A DNA stretch of 48,803 nt from Robertmurraya siralis (GTDB taxonomy: Bacteria > Bacillota > Bacilli > Bacillales > Cytobacillaceae), in assembly GCF_005502275.1 (NCBI RefSeq), contig NZ_SWLZ01000031.1, positions 1 to 48,803 on the forward strand. The letters run 5' to 3'. The notes beneath the pieces were generated by a model. It worked only from the letters and a program-made list of their open reading frames with translations. It did not search any database and had not been told where the DNA came from. Position numbers and translations under genes: made by a program. This document shows positions 34,210-43,432 of this stretch, piece after piece. How positions within the stretch are numbered: position 1 is the stretch's first letter; each line of letters opens with the position of its first letter.

Positions 34210-34966
34210 TTTGCTCCAACTCCTTCCATATCTTTTGAAAAATTTCAGGATATTTTTCATGGTTTCTTGCATGAAATGGTGTCAATGCTCGTAATTGCTC
34301 AGGAATCGTAAATGTTTGATAGATTTGACCTGGCCTAGGGGAGAAAAGGTAGATACGGTCGCTCATGGCAATTGCTTCTCCAATATCATGGGTAACTAAA
34401 ATGGCTGTTTTTCCAAAGGATTTGAGTGTGTTCGATACGAGATCTTCAAGACGGAGCTTCGTTTGGTAATCCAGTGCTGAAAAAGGTTCATCGAGCAATA
34501 ACAGCTTTGGCTCTGTTGCGAGTGTTCTGACGAGGGCTGCTCTTTGCCGCATTCCCCCTGATAATTGTGAGGGATACTGTTTTTCAACTCCTTCTAAACC
34601 TATCTGTTTGAGGAGTGCAATCGTAGCCTGTTTTTTCTCTCGGGTTAGCAAGTTATTTAACCTTAATCCCAAAAGAATATTTTCTTCAATTGTTTTCCAG
34701 GGAAATAAATAATCCTGCTGTAGCATATAACCAATCTGATGATGAGCCTTTTCAAGCGTTTGATTTTCCAATGTTACTTTGCCTTCGGTTGGTTTCAGTA
34801 ACCCTGCAATAATGGAAAGCAATGTCGTTTTACCGCACCCGCTAGGACCGAGAAAGGAGATAAATTCCCCCTCCTCCACCTCTAGCGAGATATTGGAGAG
34901 GGCCGTTGTTGCAGAGCTTTTGCTAAAGTAAGTATGATGTATTTCATCGATCTTTAAGAATCCCAT
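34193..34966 (-). CDS. ytlC: ABC transporter ATPase, YtlC/SsuB-like
   Basis: 257 residues. Energises the importer. Walker [15 protein letters not shown] near 35, Q-loop [11 protein letters not shown] near 80, signature [17 protein letters not shown] near 125, Walker [14 protein letters not shown] near 150, and switch His in [10 protein letters not shown]. The family (SsuB/TauB/ThiZ) couples to NMT1-like binding proteins. Gene order lipoprotein-ATPase-permease on the minus strand matches B. subtilis ytlA-ytlC-ytlD. Confidence 0.92.
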   Translation of the reverse strand: MGFLKIDEIHHTYFSKSSATTALSNISLEVEEGEFISFLGPSGCGKTTLLSIIAGLLKPTEGKVTLENQTLEKAHHQIGYMLQQDYLFPWKTIEENILLGLRLNNLLTREKKQATIALLKQIGLEGVEKQYPSQLSGGMRQRAALVRTLATEPKLLLLDEPFSALDYQTKLRLEDLVSNTLKSFGKTAILVTHDIGEAIAMSDRIYLFSPRPGQIYQTFTIPEQLRALTPFHARNHEKYPEIFQKIWKELEQIEPEQ

Positions 34967-35089
34967 TTAACTTGCGGCCTCCTCATTAAAAAGCTGTTTT
35001 AGAGATTAAGAATCTTACTTTACTATTTTATTACGATACTGAATGAAGGGTAACGGCCATTTCGTCAAGACAATTGCTACAAATAATAT

Positions 35090-36085
35090 CTATTCCATGA
35101 CACTCTCAGCGATGTCTGTGTTAACTAAGCTACTGTAATCGATGCGCTCAGGTAGTTCTCCAGCTTCGTCCATAATATTTTGCAAATTGTTCCATTCGTC
35201 TTCATCAAGAACTGGATCGACTGCGAAGGAATCTTGCCCCATGTAACGTTCTACGACCATTTCAATAATGTCTAGATCAGTATCAGCAAAATGCGGTTGG
35301 ATAACTTCTGCTACTTCTTGTGGGCTATTTTCTTCTACCCATTTTTGCGCTTTATAAATCGCTCTCGTAAATTTTTCAACCAATTCTTTGTTTTCTTCAA
35401 TATAGCTTTGTTTAGCCATATAGCTTGTGTATGGAACATGGCCTGATTCTTCACCGAAGGAGGCAACAATATAGCCTCGACCCTCTTGTTCAAACACGCT
35501 TGCCTGAGGCTCGAACAATTGAACAAAATCTCCAGTTCCAGAAGCAAATGCGCTTGAAATATTAGCAAAATCAATATTTTGAATAAGCTCTAGGTCAGCA
35601 TGAGGATCGATATCATGTTTTTTCAACACGAATTCGCCAACCATTTGCGGCATGCCCCCTTTTCGTTGACCAAGAAAAGTCACACCTTTAAGCTGATCCC
35701 AAGAGAAATTATCGACTTTTTCTCGAGATACAAGGAAGGTTCCATCTGTTTGAGTAAGCTGAGCAAAATTGATCACTTGATCACTGGCTCCTTGGGCGGC
35801 AACATATATGGAGGTTTCAGAACCAACAAGACCAATATCAGCACCGTCTGATAAAAGGGCAGTCATTACTTTATCTCCGCCAGGGGTAAGAGTTAGTTCT
35901 ATATTTAATCCCTCTTCCTCAAAAAACCCTTTTTCAATTGCTACATATTGGGGGGCATAAAATATCGAATGCGTCACTTCAGCAACACGAATGGTTTGAA
36001 CCTCTTCATTATTACAAGCAGCTAGAGCTATAATAAGAATAGCTGTTAAAAGACTAGCGCAACTTATCTTGAACCACTTTTTCAT
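35090..36085 (-). CDS. ytlA: ABC transporter substrate-binding lipoprotein, NMT1/SsuA-like
   Basis: 331 residues. Signal peptide with lipobox LIIALAAC (Cys24). The N-terminal lobe has the SsuA/NMT1 pattern IRVAEVTHSIFYAPQYVAIE, then KGFFEEEGLNIELT, and GADIGLVGSETSIYVA near 85. Likely ligands in this family are thiamine pyrimidine precursors or sulfonates. I see no THI-box (TPP riboswitch) in the leader, so the ligand stays open. First gene of the three-gene importer. Confidence 0.86.
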   Translation of the reverse strand: MKKWFKISCASLLTAILIIALAACNNEEVQTIRVAEVTHSIFYAPQYVAIEKGFFEEEGLNIELTLTPGGDKVMTALLSDGADIGLVGSETSIYVAAQGASDQVINFAQLTQTDGTFLVSREKVDNFSWDQLKGVTFLGQRKGGMPQMVGEFVLKKHDIDPHADLELIQNIDFANISSAFASGTGDFVQLFEPQASVFEQEGRGYIVASFGEESGHVPYTSYMAKQSYIEENKELVEKFTRAIYKAQKWVEENSPQEVAEVIQPHFADTDLDIIEMVVERYMGQDSFAVDPVLDEDEWNNLQNIMDEAGELPERIDYSSLVNTDIAESVME

Positions 36086-36230
36086 GTTTTGACCTCCTTA
36101 GGTGGAATCATTTGAAATTGTAATTAACAATCTATATGAAAGGTTTATAAGCCTAACATATCGTATGAAATGATAAAAAATGTGTGAATGCCTAGACAAA
36201 AATGACGAACTATTTTTAGGAGTTGAACAT

Positions 36231-37016
36231 ATGCAATGGGATGACGGTCAAATTATTACGAAACAAAAATTTCCTTCACCTAATCCACAGGTTGATCTCT
36301 ATACGGTTACATACATGTCAGATGGTTTTAAAGTGAAAGGATTGCTAGCTGAACCGAAGGAAGGAGGAAAGTACGGAGGGTTCCTCTATTTGCGCGGGGG
36401 GATCAAAAATGTTGGTAAAGTACGTCCAAGCAGGATCGTCCAATTTGCAGTAGAAGGCTTTATCGTTTTTGCCCCTTTCTACAGAGGAAATCAGGGGGGA
36501 GAAGGGAATGAAGATTTTGCGGGCGATGATCGCAAGGACGCATTCTCCGCATTTAAATTGCTTCAAGCTCACCCAAGAGTGGACAAGATCCATGTATTTG
36601 GCTTTTCTAGAGGAGGAGTGATGGCCCTTTTCACCGGAATTACCTTTCCAAACGTGGCTTCTGTAGTGACTTGGGGCGGAGTAAGCGATATGTTTCTTAC
36701 CTACGTGGAAAGAAAAGATCTGCGGAGAATGATGAAAAGAGTAATTGGAGGGACACCGAGTAAATATCCTGAACGCTACCAATATCGAACGCCATTATTT
36801 CAACTGGAATGCTTGGAAGCCCCTATTCTCATTATCCATGGGGCCAGGGATAAAAATGTATCCGTCGAACATGCTTATCGACTTGAAACAAGATTAAAAG
36901 AACTAAATAAGAGGGTGGAGAGCTGGTATTTTACTGAATACACCCATTATTTCCCTCCACTAGTTAATCGCCAAATTGTTGAAGATTTGACGAAATGGAT
37001 GAAAAAGCAAGAGTGA
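36231..37016 (+). CDS. ytmA: Alpha/beta hydrolase, YtmA-like (S9-type)
   Basis: 261 residues from the ATG at 36231 with AGGAG 8 bases upstream; the longer ATG at 36180 lacks an RBS. Alpha/beta-hydrolase of the prolyl-oligopeptidase-like group: YLRGGIKN near 66, the nucleophile elbow HVFGFSRGGVMAL near 128, the acid in IIHGARDKNVS near 206, and the His in EYTHYFPP near 241. No propeller domain, so it is the short catalytic form. Real substrate unknown. Followed by ytmB, as in B. subtilis. Confidence 0.86.
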   Translation: MQWDDGQIITKQKFPSPNPQVDLYTVTYMSDGFKVKGLLAEPKEGGKYGGFLYLRGGIKNVGKVRPSRIVQFAVEGFIVFAPFYRGNQGGEGNEDFAGDDRKDAFSAFKLLQAHPRVDKIHVFGFSRGGVMALFTGITFPNVASVVTWGGVSDMFLTYVERKDLRRMMKRVIGGTPSKYPERYQYRTPLFQLECLEAPILIIHGARDKNVSVEHAYRLETRLKELNKRVESWYFTEYTHYFPPLVNRQIVEDLTKWMKKQE

Positions 37017-37086
37017 AAATGGTAAGATAAAAATACATATAAGTCTTATTAAGAATTAAGTTCTACATGGCAAAGGAGAGAAAACG

Positions 37087-37329
37087 ATGGGTATGCCTTT
37101 GGAATTAAATACAATGATTGTGACGAAAGGAAACGAAATGCGTGTAAGGGAGAATCTTTTTACGCTGGTAAAGGAAGGGTTTCGACTTTATCCAGTAGAA
37201 ATTCCGATTGAAGTGAGAAGAACAATGGAAGGTGATTTAATTGGAATTGCCAAAATAAAAAAAGTGGAATGGGAAAATAATGAAACGACGTTGCATTATC
37301 AACTGATTGCTTTAAATTCTACAAATTAA
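37087..37329 (+). CDS. ytmB: DUF2584-family protein YtmB
   Basis: 80 residues, AAAGGAG upstream of the ATG. Begins MGMPLELNTMIVTKGNEMRV, mostly beta with REGFRLYPVEIPIEVRRT-like central strands (here KEGFRLYPVEIPIEVRRTME) and GDLIGIAKI. Length and location beside ytmA and pckA match B. subtilis YtmB (DUF2584), function unknown. 70 bases after ytmA, probably in the same transcript. Confidence 0.85.
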   Translation: MGMPLELNTMIVTKGNEMRVRENLFTLVKEGFRLYPVEIPIEVRRTMEGDLIGIAKIKKVEWENNETTLHYQLIALNSTN

Positions 37330-37429
37330 AAAATCGCTTTTTTCGTTGCGGATATCTCTTATAAAGAGTCTTGCACATGCAACTAAAGTTTAATTCGTCA
37401 AATGAGGTTCTATCAGAGGTTGTTCTGTT

Positions 37430-37585
37430 TTCCGGAATTGTAGGGTGAAATTCCGGAATTAATGCAATTTTTCCGGAATTACATCTGCTTTTTCCGGAAT
37501 TAAGCAGAAAAATTCCGGAATTAATCACGATTTTTCCGGAATTAAACAGAAAAATTCCGGAATTAATCACGATTTTTCCGGAATT
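37430..37585. repeat. Phased array of eight TTCCGGAATT palindromes
   Basis: The 10-bp palindrome TTCCGGAATT starts at 37430, 37451, 37471, 37492, 37513, 37534, 37555 and 37576: seven intervals, six of 21 bp and one of 20. Spacers alternate between AATCACGATTT and AAACAGAAAAA types in the right half, giving a 42-bp higher-order repeat. All palindromes face the same side of the helix. The array lies between the convergent ytmB and pckA. The apparent minus-strand ORF through it (heptad NSGKIVI/NSGIFLF) is a by-product of the 21-bp period. Confidence 0.92.
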
Positions 37586-37639
37586 CACCTTCGTTTAAGT
37601 AGTGCACACGATTTTTTGTTTGTTGTTATTACAGTTGAT

Positions 37640-37672
37640 AAAAAAAGCTCCTCTGTTGGAGAAGCTTTTAGG
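37640..37672 (-). terminator. pckA terminator
   Basis: AAAAGCT-C-CTC and GAG-A-AGCTTTT form a stem around TGTTG. On the minus strand it sits just after the pckA stop and ends in TTTTTTT. Confidence 0.8.
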
Positions 37673-37690
37673 TCACAAAATTAGTAGTGA

Positions 37691-39277
37691 TTAAGAAAGT
37701 GGTCCGCCCTGTTCACGAATAGATGCGGGTACATCTGTGAATTTTTCAAAGTTTTTCTTGAATTTTTCTGCTAATTCTTTCGCTTTGTTTTCATAAGCAG
37801 TTTGATCAGTCCATGTTTTATGCGGCAGCAATACTTCATCTGGTACACCGGGAACGTGAAGAGGGATATTTAAGCCAAAGAAATGGTCTTTTACTGTTTC
37901 GACATTGTTTAACTCCCCTTCAAGGGCTGCGTGAACCATAGCCCTTGTATAGCTTAGCTTCATTCGGCTGCCCACACCGTATTCTCCGCCAGTCCACCCT
38001 GTGTTAACAAGATACACTTGAGCGTTATGCTCATCGATTTTTTCGCCGAGCATTTCTGCATAACGAGTGGCTGGCAATGGAAGAAATGGGGAACCAAAGC
38101 AGGTAGAGAACGTCGCTTCTGGAGATGTAACTCCTCGTTCTGTTCCAGCCAGTTTAGAAGTATAGCCGCTTAGAAAATGATACATTGCTTGTTCTTTTGT
38201 TAATTTTGCGATTGGTGGTAGCACCCCAAATGCATCAGCAGTTAAAAAGACGATTGCATTCGGATGGCCGGCGATGCTCGGATCAACAATATTGTCAATA
38301 GCCTGAATTGGATAAGCCGCACGGGTGTTTTCCGTTAATGAGCCATCATCATAGTCAGCTACTCGAGTTTCTGGATTAAGAATGACATTTTCTAACACTG
38401 AACCGAACCGAATGGCTTCGAAAATTTGCGGTTCTTTTTTATAAGAAAGATTAATGCACTTTGCGTAACATCCACCCTCAATGTTAAAAACGCCATTTGC
38501 TGACCAGCCGTGTTCATCATCTCCAATGAGACGGCGATGCGGATCAGCGGATAAAGTTGTTTTGCCAGTACCAGAGAGGCCAAAAAATAAGGCGACGTCT
38601 CCTTCTTGCCCTACATTGGCAGAACAATGCATAGGCAAAATGCCGTTTTCAGGAAGTAAATAATTCATAATAGAAAAGATCGATTTTTTGATTTCACCTG
38701 CATATTCTGTTCCACCTATTAATACAGTTTTACGCTCAAATGATATAATAATAAAGGTTTCAGATTTTGTTCCGTCAACAGTCGGATTTGCTTTGAAATC
38801 TGGAGCTGAAATGACAGTAAATTGAGCTTGATGAGTGTCTAATTCATCTTTCGTTGGTCGAATAAATAATTGATGGGCAAATAGATTGTGCCAAGCGTAT
38901 TCATTAATCACTTGAATCGGAAGCTGCGAATTTTTATCGGCACCAGCAAAGCCTTTAAAAACAAATACTTCATCCTTCTTTTTCAAATAATTAAGCACTT
39001 TTGTATAAAGAGAGTCAAACGAATCTTCGGAAATCGCCTGGTTGATCGGGCCCCAGTCAATTTTATCTTTTGAAGAACGTTCTTCCACGATGTATTTATC
39101 TTTAGGGGAACGTCCAGTATAGGTTCCAGTAGTAGCACATATGGCACCGGTAGAAGTAAGAACTCCTTCATTTCGACGCAAAACTTTTTCGACTAATTGG
39201 GGAACAGATAGCTGGATATGAACATTATTTTGTTGTAACAATTCATTTAGTTCATTAGAAAGGCTAACTGAATTCAT
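37691..39277 (-). CDS. pckA: Phosphoenolpyruvate carboxykinase (ATP)
   Basis: 528 residues from the ATG at 39277, matching the B. subtilis N-terminus MNSV; the upstream in-frame start adds seven residues. First step of gluconeogenesis: oxaloacetate plus ATP to PEP, CO2 and ADP. Visible: [16 protein letters not shown] near 52, kinase-1a loop [19 protein letters not shown] near 235, LIGDDEHGW near 255, and the EGGCYAKCI region. Complete and typical. The region upstream (39278-39400) contains no CcpN-type site I can identify. Confidence 0.95.
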   Translation of the reverse strand: MNSVSLSNELNELLQQNNVHIQLSVPQLVEKVLRRNEGVLTSTGAICATTGTYTGRSPKDKYIVEERSSKDKIDWGPINQAISEDSFDSLYTKVLNYLKKKDEVFVFKGFAGADKNSQLPIQVINEYAWHNLFAHQLFIRPTKDELDTHQAQFTVISAPDFKANPTVDGTKSETFIIISFERKTVLIGGTEYAGEIKKSIFSIMNYLLPENGILPMHCSANVGQEGDVALFFGLSGTGKTTLSADPHRRLIGDDEHGWSANGVFNIEGGCYAKCINLSYKKEPQIFEAIRFGSVLENVILNPETRVADYDDGSLTENTRAAYPIQAIDNIVDPSIAGHPNAIVFLTADAFGVLPPIAKLTKEQAMYHFLSGYTSKLAGTERGVTSPEATFSTCFGSPFLPLPATRYAEMLGEKIDEHNAQVYLVNTGWTGGEYGVGSRMKLSYTRAMVHAALEGELNNVETVKDHFFGLNIPLHVPGVPDEVLLPHKTWTDQTAYENKAKELAEKFKKNFEKFTDVPASIREQGGPLS

Positions 39278-39491
39278 CTGATGAATACCTTCTTTCAATA
39301 TAGTTTAAAAATGTAATTCTCGAAAGCGATATCATAATACGATTAGTATAACACATTTATCTCATTAGTCTATACTAATTCGCGGAAAATGCCACTGAAC
39401 AACTAAAAAGTTTCAATTGTTTAAGGAAAATTACTAGAGTGCTTTTTGCAAAACGATGATCATAATCTATTCAGTCTTCAACAGGAAGGGA

Positions 39492-39875
39492 ATGGAAAAG
39501 TTGAAAATTGAGGCATTATATGATGGAAATTGTGCGTTATGCTTGAGAACAAAGACTATGTTACGAAAAATGGATTTATTTAAAAAAGTCACTTGGCTTT
39601 CTTTACAAGAGTTTGAGGAAATTCATAAGGATGGTAGATTTACAGCAAAGGATTTGAGAAGTGAGCTTCATATTCTTCTTCCAAATCAACGAGTGCTTAA
39701 GGGGTTTAAAGCTATAAGAAGACTTTTACTTATCAGCCCGTATACATTTATCGTTGCATGTATATTATATTTGCCTTTTCTGCATTTAATAGGAGATCCT
39801 ATTTACAAGTGGATTGCCCGAAATCGGCATTTATTTTTCAAGCAAAAATGTGATGATGGAAGTTGCTCCTTATAG
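39492..39875 (+). CDS. DCC-family thiol-disulfide oxidoreductase-like protein (DUF393)
   Basis: 127 residues from the ATG at 39492. A TTG three codons later (39501) fits the GGAAGGG site better, so the start is uncertain. The family signature YDGNCALCLRTK gives the CxxC motif near residue 12. Contains a hydrophobic stretch SPYTFIVACILYLPFLHLIG (about 79-98) and ends with a Cys-rich QKCDDGSCSL. The family is thioredoxin-like by prediction, with roles poorly known; here the last CxxxxxC-type tail may bind metal or form a disulfide. Confidence 0.8.
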   Translation: MEKLKIEALYDGNCALCLRTKTMLRKMDLFKKVTWLSLQEFEEIHKDGRFTAKDLRSELHILLPNQRVLKGFKAIRRLLLISPYTFIVACILYLPFLHLIGDPIYKWIARNRHLFFKQKCDDGSCSL

Positions 39876-39972
39876 GGAGCATTCCTATGAAAAAGAAAAA
39901 AATAAAAGAATTATTCCATAGCTGTTGACACATATGCACTCGTTCGTTATGATCTACACTTGAACGGATACT

Positions 39973-40115
39973 CTCTTATCCCGAGTAGGTGGAGGGACAG
40001 GCCCTATGAAACCCAGCAACCGGTTATTATGTTCAAGATTCTGTTTGAATCCTTGAAAGTTTTGATAGCAATGGTGCTAACCTGAAGCAAGGATGAAGTC
40101 CTTGAACGATAAGAG
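39973..40115 (+). promoter_or_regulatory. SAM-I (S-box) riboswitch upstream of metK
   Basis: P1 is CTCTTATC (39973-39980) with GATAAGAG (40108-40115). Between them are the S-box landmarks GAGGGACAGGCCCTATGAAA, CCCAGCAACCGG, the P3 hairpin, and ATGGTGCTAACCTGAAGCAA. Binding S-adenosylmethionine stabilises P1 and lets the downstream terminator form, shutting down metK. Confidence 0.96.
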
Positions 40116-40141
40116 TGAAAGGCGAGAATTGTTTACGTACT

Positions 40142-40171
40142 CCTTTCCTCTTCTTAGGAAAGGTTTTTTTG
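40142..40171 (+). terminator. Riboswitch-controlled terminator
   Basis: CCTTTCCT and AGGAAAGG form a perfect stem with loop CTTCTT, followed by seven T. It is the off-state of the S-box expression platform. Confidence 0.92.
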
Positions 40172-40518
40172 TGTTTAGTGCAAGAGGCTTATCATCCAAC
40201 ATAATTTAGCGTTTCTAAAAAAAGATCCTCTAGTTTGCCGGGTGATGACTGCAAGGAGAGCTCCTTAGAAATATAAGCTGCATTAAATTTGTGGTGAAGG
40301 CGCCTTGTACTTTTCAATATTGTAAACAATTGAATGAGTTTCAAGATGGCAGAACGATTATTCGTTCGCAGCATAATATGAAATGAGTTCTTCAACCCTT
40401 TTTATGGATTCTTGAAAATCATCATAAAAACTCCATGTTTATTTCATACTACATAGGGAATGAGTTCCGTATCAGCGTGGGGGTAAGCCCTCGTACTTAT
40501 AGATGAGGAGGAAGTCAG
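40172..40518. other. 347-base stretch between riboswitch terminator and metK
   Basis: Unusually long leader after the riboswitch terminator. A minus-strand ORF (40192-40395, 67 residues) and an overlapping frame with YDDFQESIKRVEELISYYAA look weakly protein-like and may be a frameshifted remnant gene, but neither has a good start. Just before metK a small hairpin GGGGGTAAGCCCTC occurs. I see no second riboswitch. Confidence 0.4.
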
Positions 40519-41721
40519 ATGTCAAGAAACGCGCGTTTGTTTACTTCTGAGTCAGTTACTGAAGGTCATCCAGATAAAATTTGTGACCAAATTTCTGACG
40601 CAATATTGGATGCGATCTTAGCAAAAGATGCTAATGCTCGTGTTGCTGCTGAAACTTCTGTCAATACAGGACTTGTTTTAGTGGCAGGAGAAATTACTAC
40701 TTCTACATATGTAGATATTCCAAAGATTGTCCGTGAAACGATAAAAGAAATTGGATATAATCGTGCTAAATACGGATTTGATTCTGAAACTTGTGCAGTA
40801 TTAACATCGATTGACGAACAATCTCCTGATATTGCTATGGGTGTTGATCAAGCTTTGGAAGCACGTGAAGGCAGTATGACGGATGAAGAAATTGAAGCAA
40901 TTGGTGCAGGTGATCAGGGATTAATGTTTGGCTTTGCTTGTAATGAAACAAAGGAGCTTATGCCGCTTCCGATTTCACTTGCCCATAAACTATCTCGCCG
41001 TCTAACAGAAGTTCGGAAAGAAGAGATTCTTCCTTACCTTCGACCGGATGGAAAAACACAAGTGACCGTTGAATATGATAAAAACAACAAGCCGGTCCGC
41101 ATTGATACCATTGTCATTTCCACACAGCACCATCCTGAAATTACCCTTGAACAAATTCAGCGCAATATTAAAGAGCATGTGATTAATCCAGTTGTTCCTA
41201 GTGAACTAATTGATGAGAATACAAAGTATTTTATCAATCCTACTGGACGATTTGTCATCGGGGGTCCTCAAGGGGATGCAGGCTTAACAGGTCGTAAAAT
41301 TATTGTAGATACTTATGGTGGTTATGCTCGTCATGGCGGCGGTGCATTCTCTGGTAAAGATCCGACAAAAGTGGATCGCTCTGCAGCCTATGCTGCCCGT
41401 TACGTAGCGAAAAATATCGTTGCAGCGGGGCTAGCTGATAAGGTAGAAGTACAGCTAGCTTATGCGATTGGTGTCGCACAACCAGTGTCTATCGCTGTCG
41501 ATACATTTGGAACAGGGAAAGTAGACGAAAATATTTTAGTAGAAGTGGTTCGCCATAACTTCGATTTACGTCCTGCAGGCATCATTAAGATGTTGGATTT
41601 ACGCCGTCCGATTTACAAGCAAACAGCTGCTTACGGGCATTTTGGTCGTACAGACATCGATCTTCCGTGGGAGCGTACAGATAAAGCTGATGCTTTGCGT
41701 GAGCAGGCATTAAAGGGTTAA
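40519..41721 (+). CDS. metK: S-adenosylmethionine synthetase
   Basis: 400 residues. Makes SAM from methionine and ATP. Visible: [20 protein letters not shown] at the N-terminus, [16 protein letters not shown] near 130 (ATP-binding), the conserved [14 protein letters not shown] near 253 and [16 protein letters not shown] near 275 (P-loop-like). GAGGAGGAAG precedes the ATG. Controlled by the S-box riboswitch about 400 bases upstream. Together with luxS it belongs to the methyl cycle. Confidence 0.97.
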   Translation: MSRNARLFTSESVTEGHPDKICDQISDAILDAILAKDANARVAAETSVNTGLVLVAGEITTSTYVDIPKIVRETIKEIGYNRAKYGFDSETCAVLTSIDEQSPDIAMGVDQALEAREGSMTDEEIEAIGAGDQGLMFGFACNETKELMPLPISLAHKLSRRLTEVRKEEILPYLRPDGKTQVTVEYDKNNKPVRIDTIVISTQHHPEITLEQIQRNIKEHVINPVVPSELIDENTKYFINPTGRFVIGGPQGDAGLTGRKIIVDTYGGYARHGGGAFSGKDPTKVDRSAAYAARYVAKNIVAAGLADKVEVQLAYAIGVAQPVSIAVDTFGTGKVDENILVEVVRHNFDLRPAGIIKMLDLRRPIYKQTAAYGHFGRTDIDLPWERTDKADALREQALKG

Positions 41722-41755
41722 AAAGAGGGGACAGAATTCTCTTTAGTTCCTTTCA

Positions 41756-41800
41756 GACTGCAGACAAACTCGATAATCAAGTTTGTCTGTAGTTTTTTTA
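41756..41800 (+). terminator. metK terminator
   Basis: CTGCAGACAAACT and AAGTTTGTCTGTAG form a long stem with a CGATAATC loop followed by TTTTTTT. Confidence 0.88.
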
Positions 41801-41828
41801 ATCGCTCTGTCAAAGTTTAAAGCTGATA

Positions 41829-42314
41829 TTACTCAATATAGTCAATTAACTTTGCAGGAACTTGTTCAAAAATATAAAGTTCAGGTTTATTAAAAGGTTT
41901 GTGCTTTAAATAGTCAGACAGAGTCATCATACTTTTCCAATACTGTTTCATTAACTCCTCCTTTGATGGTAATCCTTCAACAAGGAACCCGCTACCCCCA
42001 TCATATCTATCTTCCAGATAAGCAAATAATTCACTTGATATATCGAAGTTAAAAACTAAGATCTTATCGCTAAACACTGGAAAACGATAATAGGGTTTTT
42101 CGTATGGTTCCAAATCTGCACCGAAGGCTACTTTAAAATCAATCCATTTTGGTAAATTCATTGGTCTGTAACGCTCCGTTAGTTCTGGAAAGAAATTAGC
42201 TCCCCTTGAATACCATCTTGTTGCTGTCTTATGCGTTAATCCTTCTTTTAAAACCTTTTCCGGACTTATATTTTCTCCGAACTCATTATGAATGAACATA
42301 TGGTATAAATACAA
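41829..42314 (-). CDS. Unknown protein, possible ADP-ribosyltransferase-like N-terminus
   Basis: 161 residues, ATG at 42314 after AAAGGAGGAGC. I do not recognise the family. The start YLYHMFIHNEFGENISPEKV followed by LKEGL, TATRWYSRGANFFPE and later PVFSDKILVFNFD is reminiscent of the arrangement in DarT- or ART-like proteins (YH near the start, xLxxGL), but the key residues cannot be assigned. No signal peptide. It stands alone on the minus strand in an accessory-looking segment. No partner antitoxin gene is obvious next to it; treat the resemblance as a hypothesis. Confidence 0.6.
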   Translation of the reverse strand: MYLYHMFIHNEFGENISPEKVLKEGLTHKTATRWYSRGANFFPELTERYRPMNLPKWIDFKVAFGADLEPYEKPYYRFPVFSDKILVFNFDISSELFAYLEDRYDGGSGFLVEGLPSKEELMKQYWKSMMTLSDYLKHKPFNKPELYIFEQVPAKLIDYIE

Positions 42315-42464
42315 ACAGGCTCCTCCTTTCTTTAAACAAATCTACCCGATAGTTGAACAAGTAGTTCTGTTTACAGCGTGAATTTACATAAATCTAAGTA
42401 TATCATTTTTTCCATATTTTGTATTGAGCTTTCATGATGATTCCTTTGAGAATGCTTTCCAAAA

Positions 42465-43142
42465 TTATTTCAGTTTATTTGGCTTTAGGCTAGTGGTGTA
42501 GCTTATTTGTATAAGAATTAGTAGAATGCCGATGCCGATGATACTTATTAATTGAGAGTTTCCGCTAAAAATAGAATAGTACATGAGACCGGATGCTAAA
42601 ATAACAAGACCCCAAATTAAAACTGAATATACTTTAAGCAAGCTTTTTAAGATGACATATTTTTCACCGTCGTCAAATTGGTCCATTATTTCTTGATTAT
42701 AATGATTGGACTGAGGGTCAGGGAATTGAAAGTTTGGATTTGTGATCCTCATAAGCTTAGGATTCGGGAAAAAATTAAAAACAGAAATAATCATTAAAGT
42801 AAAGCTCCAAAAAGGCACACTTGGTGCTGTCTCTCGAAGTAGTAAAAAGCCAATGAGCAGACCGAGAAAGGAGAGAGAAAGTGCCATTTGAATAAAAGAA
42901 GTGATCGTATATGCTTTTCTCTCTAAAGCAACACAGTGGGAATCTTCTTTATCTTTTTCAACCTGTTGTTGACTGCCACGGATAATTTTATAGAATTGAA
43001 ATCTAGCTATGATTAAAAAAAGAAGTATCGTTATATTTACTAGCATTAAAAGATTTGCATCAAGCGCTCTATCGTTAAAATGAGAAAATAAATCATTGAG
43101 TGCAAATAAAAAGATGATGATGTAAATAACTAAGATTTTCAT
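42465..43142 (-). CDS. Six-helix membrane protein paired with an XRE regulator
   Basis: 225 residues with about six predicted membrane segments (residues 2-20, 31-52, 78-105, 113-132, 168-190 and 199-219) and polar links such as GSQQQVEKDKEDSH. No catalytic motif. Its ATG overlaps the stop of the upstream regulator (ATGA), so the pair is translationally coupled. Small XRE regulator plus membrane protein pairs are common in Bacillaceae, with unknown or stress/antibiotic-linked roles; I cannot name a family. Confidence 0.75.
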   Translation of the reverse strand: MKILVIYIIIFLFALNDLFSHFNDRALDANLLMLVNITILLFLIIARFQFYKIIRGSQQQVEKDKEDSHCVALERKAYTITSFIQMALSLSFLGLLIGFLLLRETAPSVPFWSFTLMIISVFNFFPNPKLMRITNPNFQFPDPQSNHYNQEIMDQFDDGEKYVILKSLLKVYSVLIWGLVILASGLMYYSIFSGNSQLISIIGIGILLILIQISYTTSLKPNKLK

Positions 43143-43345
43143 GATAGTTCCTCCTCGCTAAAAATAAAAACATTTTCTATCGGTTCTTGAAATACTTTGG
43201 CGATCCTGATTGCAATCAATAATGATGGCATATATTCATTTCTTTCAATTAGACTTACTGTTTGTCGGGAGATCCTTGCTTTTTTTGCCAGTTCTGTTTG
43301 GTTTAGTCCATCTCTAGCCCGCAATTCTTTGAGTCGAGTTTTCAT
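43139..43345 (-). CDS. Small XRE-family regulator
   Basis: 68 residues that are almost entirely a helix-turn-helix domain: LKELRARDGLNQTELAKKAR then ISRQTVSLIERNEYMPSL and FQEPIENVFIF. Typical of minimal Cro-like regulators found next to membrane proteins. Likely represses its own two-gene operon by binding the perfect inverted repeat at 43373-43416, which overlaps the predicted promoter. GAGGTG lies upstream of the ATG. Confidence 0.88.
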   Translation of the reverse strand: MKTRLKELRARDGLNQTELAKKARISRQTVSLIERNEYMPSLLIAIRIAKVFQEPIENVFIFSEEELS

Positions 43346-43372
43346 TGTATCACCTCGTATAAATAGTAAACC

Positions 43373-43416
43373 ATCTTTGTCTTTTTGACAATTATAATAG
43401 TCAAAAAGACAAAGAT
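43373..43416 (-). promoter_or_regulatory. Operator: 17-bp perfect inverted repeat and promoter
   Basis: ATCTTTGTCTTTTTGAC (43373-43389) and its exact reverse complement (43400-43416) with a 10-bp centre. Each arm holds a smaller TTGTC-TTTTT-GAC-type palindrome. On the minus strand TTGTCA, 17 bp, TACTAT forms a promoter whose -35 region lies in the repeat. Confidence 0.75.
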
Positions 43417-43432
43417 AATTTTCTTTATATAT

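Noticed and set aside
36086-36230. TPP riboswitch upstream of the NMT1-like importer
   Set aside because: No CTGAGA or ACCTGA core elements in the leader on the minus strand.
37430-37585. CRISPR array
   Set aside because: Repeat is a 10-bp palindrome with 10-11 bp low-complexity spacers that themselves repeat; no cas genes.
37319-37588. 89-residue heptad-repeat protein on the minus strand
   Set aside because: The heptads arise because the DNA repeat period is 21 bp; no good RBS, and it overlaps the ytmB end.
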